From: Stichopus chloronotus
Lineage: Eukaryota; Echinodermata; Holothuroidea; Aspidochirotida; Stichopodidae
DNA length: 64,000 bases
Reading direction: 5' to 3'
NCBI GenBank assembly: GCA_021234535.1
Contig: CM037848.1
Location: 10,955,944-11,019,943, forward strand
Shown here: piece after piece, positions 62,571 to 64,000 of the stretch
How positions within the stretch are numbered: the first letter of the stretch is position 1
How the letters are laid out: each line of letters begins with the position of its first letter
Notes under the pieces: model-generated
What the model was told of the DNA's origin: nothing
Database searches by the model: none
The model's input: only the letters and a program-made list of their open reading frames with translations
Program-made: the position numbers and the translations under genes

Positions 62571-64000
62571 GTACATTAGAGTGGAGGGGTAAAGGGGTGG
62601 GAATAATTGAATCACTTACATGAACTTATTCATATAAATATATTTTGAGTTACATCAGTTAACAAAACACTTGTTGGTAGACACACCTCACCCTGTTTCA
62701 TTAAAAGTAACCATCGTTCAAGCCACTCTGTCAAAGAATTTGCCAAATTTTGCTGATTAAGACTCAAGATGGTCTCTAGTTTAACTCATTTTTGTGCTTG
62801 ACAAGAAAGAATTTTCTCACTGTGGTGATATCTCCTGTGACACGTACGAGATGTTTGCATAATTCTAGTTAGTTTCTTCTTCTCATGAGAAGCTATAAAG
62901 TATAGAATAGTCAGTTCTCTCCTCCGATCTAAGATTTTGTTTGTAGGTTTCTTCACCAATGATTGAAGCAAATTCATCGGTACATTATTTGGTAGGTTAG
63001 ACATCTGCATTCATGTACACAAAATAATGCACTTATCGGTAATCATGAAATAGAAGCGATTAAAATGTAGCTCATTGAGAAGTCTCAGATTTGTACCACA
63101 CCCCTTCCATTTTCCAAACATTGCAATGGTAACCAGTTTGGGTTATCTTCTCGTTCCTGGCCCAGATCCCTCTTTGGCAGCATGAATATTTGCTGGGGAA
63201 AAAAGTCAGTTCTGTTTACGTTTGTTTTGAAATTCAATCTTTAAAAAATAGGTGTGGCTGAATTTGATTCCTTGAAATATTCAGCGAAGTGTCTGAGAGT
63301 GAATATCTGTGATATTGTCGTGATAAGCACTCACGTGATGTGAATATTCAAGAACCATTAAACTGGATTCATTTCGTCTCTGATCAAGGAAATTTTAGAC
63401 GGCAGCTGCGAGTTACATATTTTTCACCTTTTTTTTTCTTTCTTTTGAATATGATTTTGATGTACAGGGAAGTTATATTGCGTAGAGTCTAAACAAAAAT
63501 GCAAGAAAGAAGAAAATGGTAAAAGTTTATTGCATGTGATACCCCAAAGGGTTTATTTTTACCTTTTATTTAATGCTTCACCTTTGCAGTGGAAACTGTG
63601 TCATTAAGAGTTAATTCAGATATAATCACAAGCCCTGCATGCTACTTACTTGCATTCTATTTGTGTGGTGCCTATTTCAACAGTCAACACCATTAAAATG
63701 ACATCTGACTAAGTGGTGTATGTGGTGGTGTCAAAGTTTGAGTTCATTCCGCACTTTTGTTTCTTCTTCATTTAATTCTAACATTTCTGCACCGTCTATT
63801 CCTTCTGTCATACCTTTGAAAGAATGTTTTTTTTTTTTTAAAAGCACAGATCTGATGAGTAACTTCTCTGCTTTCACTTCTGTTGAGATATTGTTCACCA
63901 GGATTGAACTCATTGTACTTAAATCGATCATTTAATCGATTGATTGATTGATTGGATTGATTGATTGATTGGATTGATTGATTGAGGAATGTTGAAAGAT
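62571..64000. other. Downstream flank, no gene recognised
   Basis: AT-rich; the small minus-strand frames at 62786-63010 and 63731-63931 are unsupported. May include distal 3' UTR. Confidence 0.45.
63936..63986 (+). repeat. ATTG tetranucleotide microsatellite
   Basis: attgattg units with two interspersed ggattg variants. Confidence 0.92.

Noticed and set aside
62786..63931. Minus-strand frames downstream of the transporter
   Set aside because: Lys-rich, AT-driven translations without domain or splice evidence.
1..64000. CRISPR arrays, operons, prokaryotic defence or biosynthetic clusters
   Set aside because: The window is eukaryotic with spliced genes; tandem arrays here lack CRISPR-type repeat-spacer alternation and no associated genes exist.

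Overview
This is a eukaryotic, intron-rich, AT-rich window. It is dominated by one large plus-strand gene, a Na+-coupled bicarbonate transporter of the SLC4 family (NBCn1/NDCBE/NBCn2 group, i.e. SLC4A7/8/10-like). I traced 22 coding exons from 19956 to 61772. Every intron has GT-AG ends, every junction keeps the reading frame, and the spliced coding length is 3507 nt (1168 residues plus stop). The protein carries the family landmarks in order: a soluble N-terminal domain with a His-rich segment and an ETARW motif; a transporter core containing [32 protein letters not shown] and KLKKG; a four-cysteine glycosylated third extracellular loop; and a C-terminal tail ending in ETPV, a PDZ-ligand shape.

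The organism cannot be named from the sequence alone. The single NBC-type gene, long introns crowded with short repeats, and remnants of a BEL/Pao-like (DUF1759-type) gag and a tRNA-derived SINE fit a marine invertebrate. An echinoderm or other invertebrate deuterostome is my best guess. In sea urchin larvae an SLC4A10-type transporter supplies bicarbonate for skeleton formation; a similar role here is inference.

Layout: 1-19950 is repeat-rich flank or upstream intron with no gene I can name, containing a decayed gag fragment (about 11987-12500) and several copies of a foldback repeat family. Exon 1 (19956-20031) sits behind a strong acceptor, so a further 5' exon probably lies upstream or outside the window. 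Exons 1-3 are separated by introns of 5.4 and 11.9 kb; intron 2 holds a possible 18-nt microexon and several high-complexity blocks that may be enhancers. From 37.5 kb the exons become denser, and from 48.5 to 60.9 kb they encode the membrane domain. The 3' half is unusual for the number of unrelated tandem arrays in its introns: an 18-bp C-rich array, an 850-bp pyrimidine block, arrays near exons 16, 17 and 19, and others. From 61773 to about 62560 is 3' UTR with AATAAA signals; the remainder is non-coding and ends in an ATTG tetranucleotide repeat.

I found no convincing new multi-gene system. The best leads are the splice-controlled C-terminus of exon 21, the candidate microexon, a tandem array that seems to have grown out of the exon 16/donor junction, a full-length foldback element family, and coding-like blocks inside introns 1 and 4 that I could not identify.
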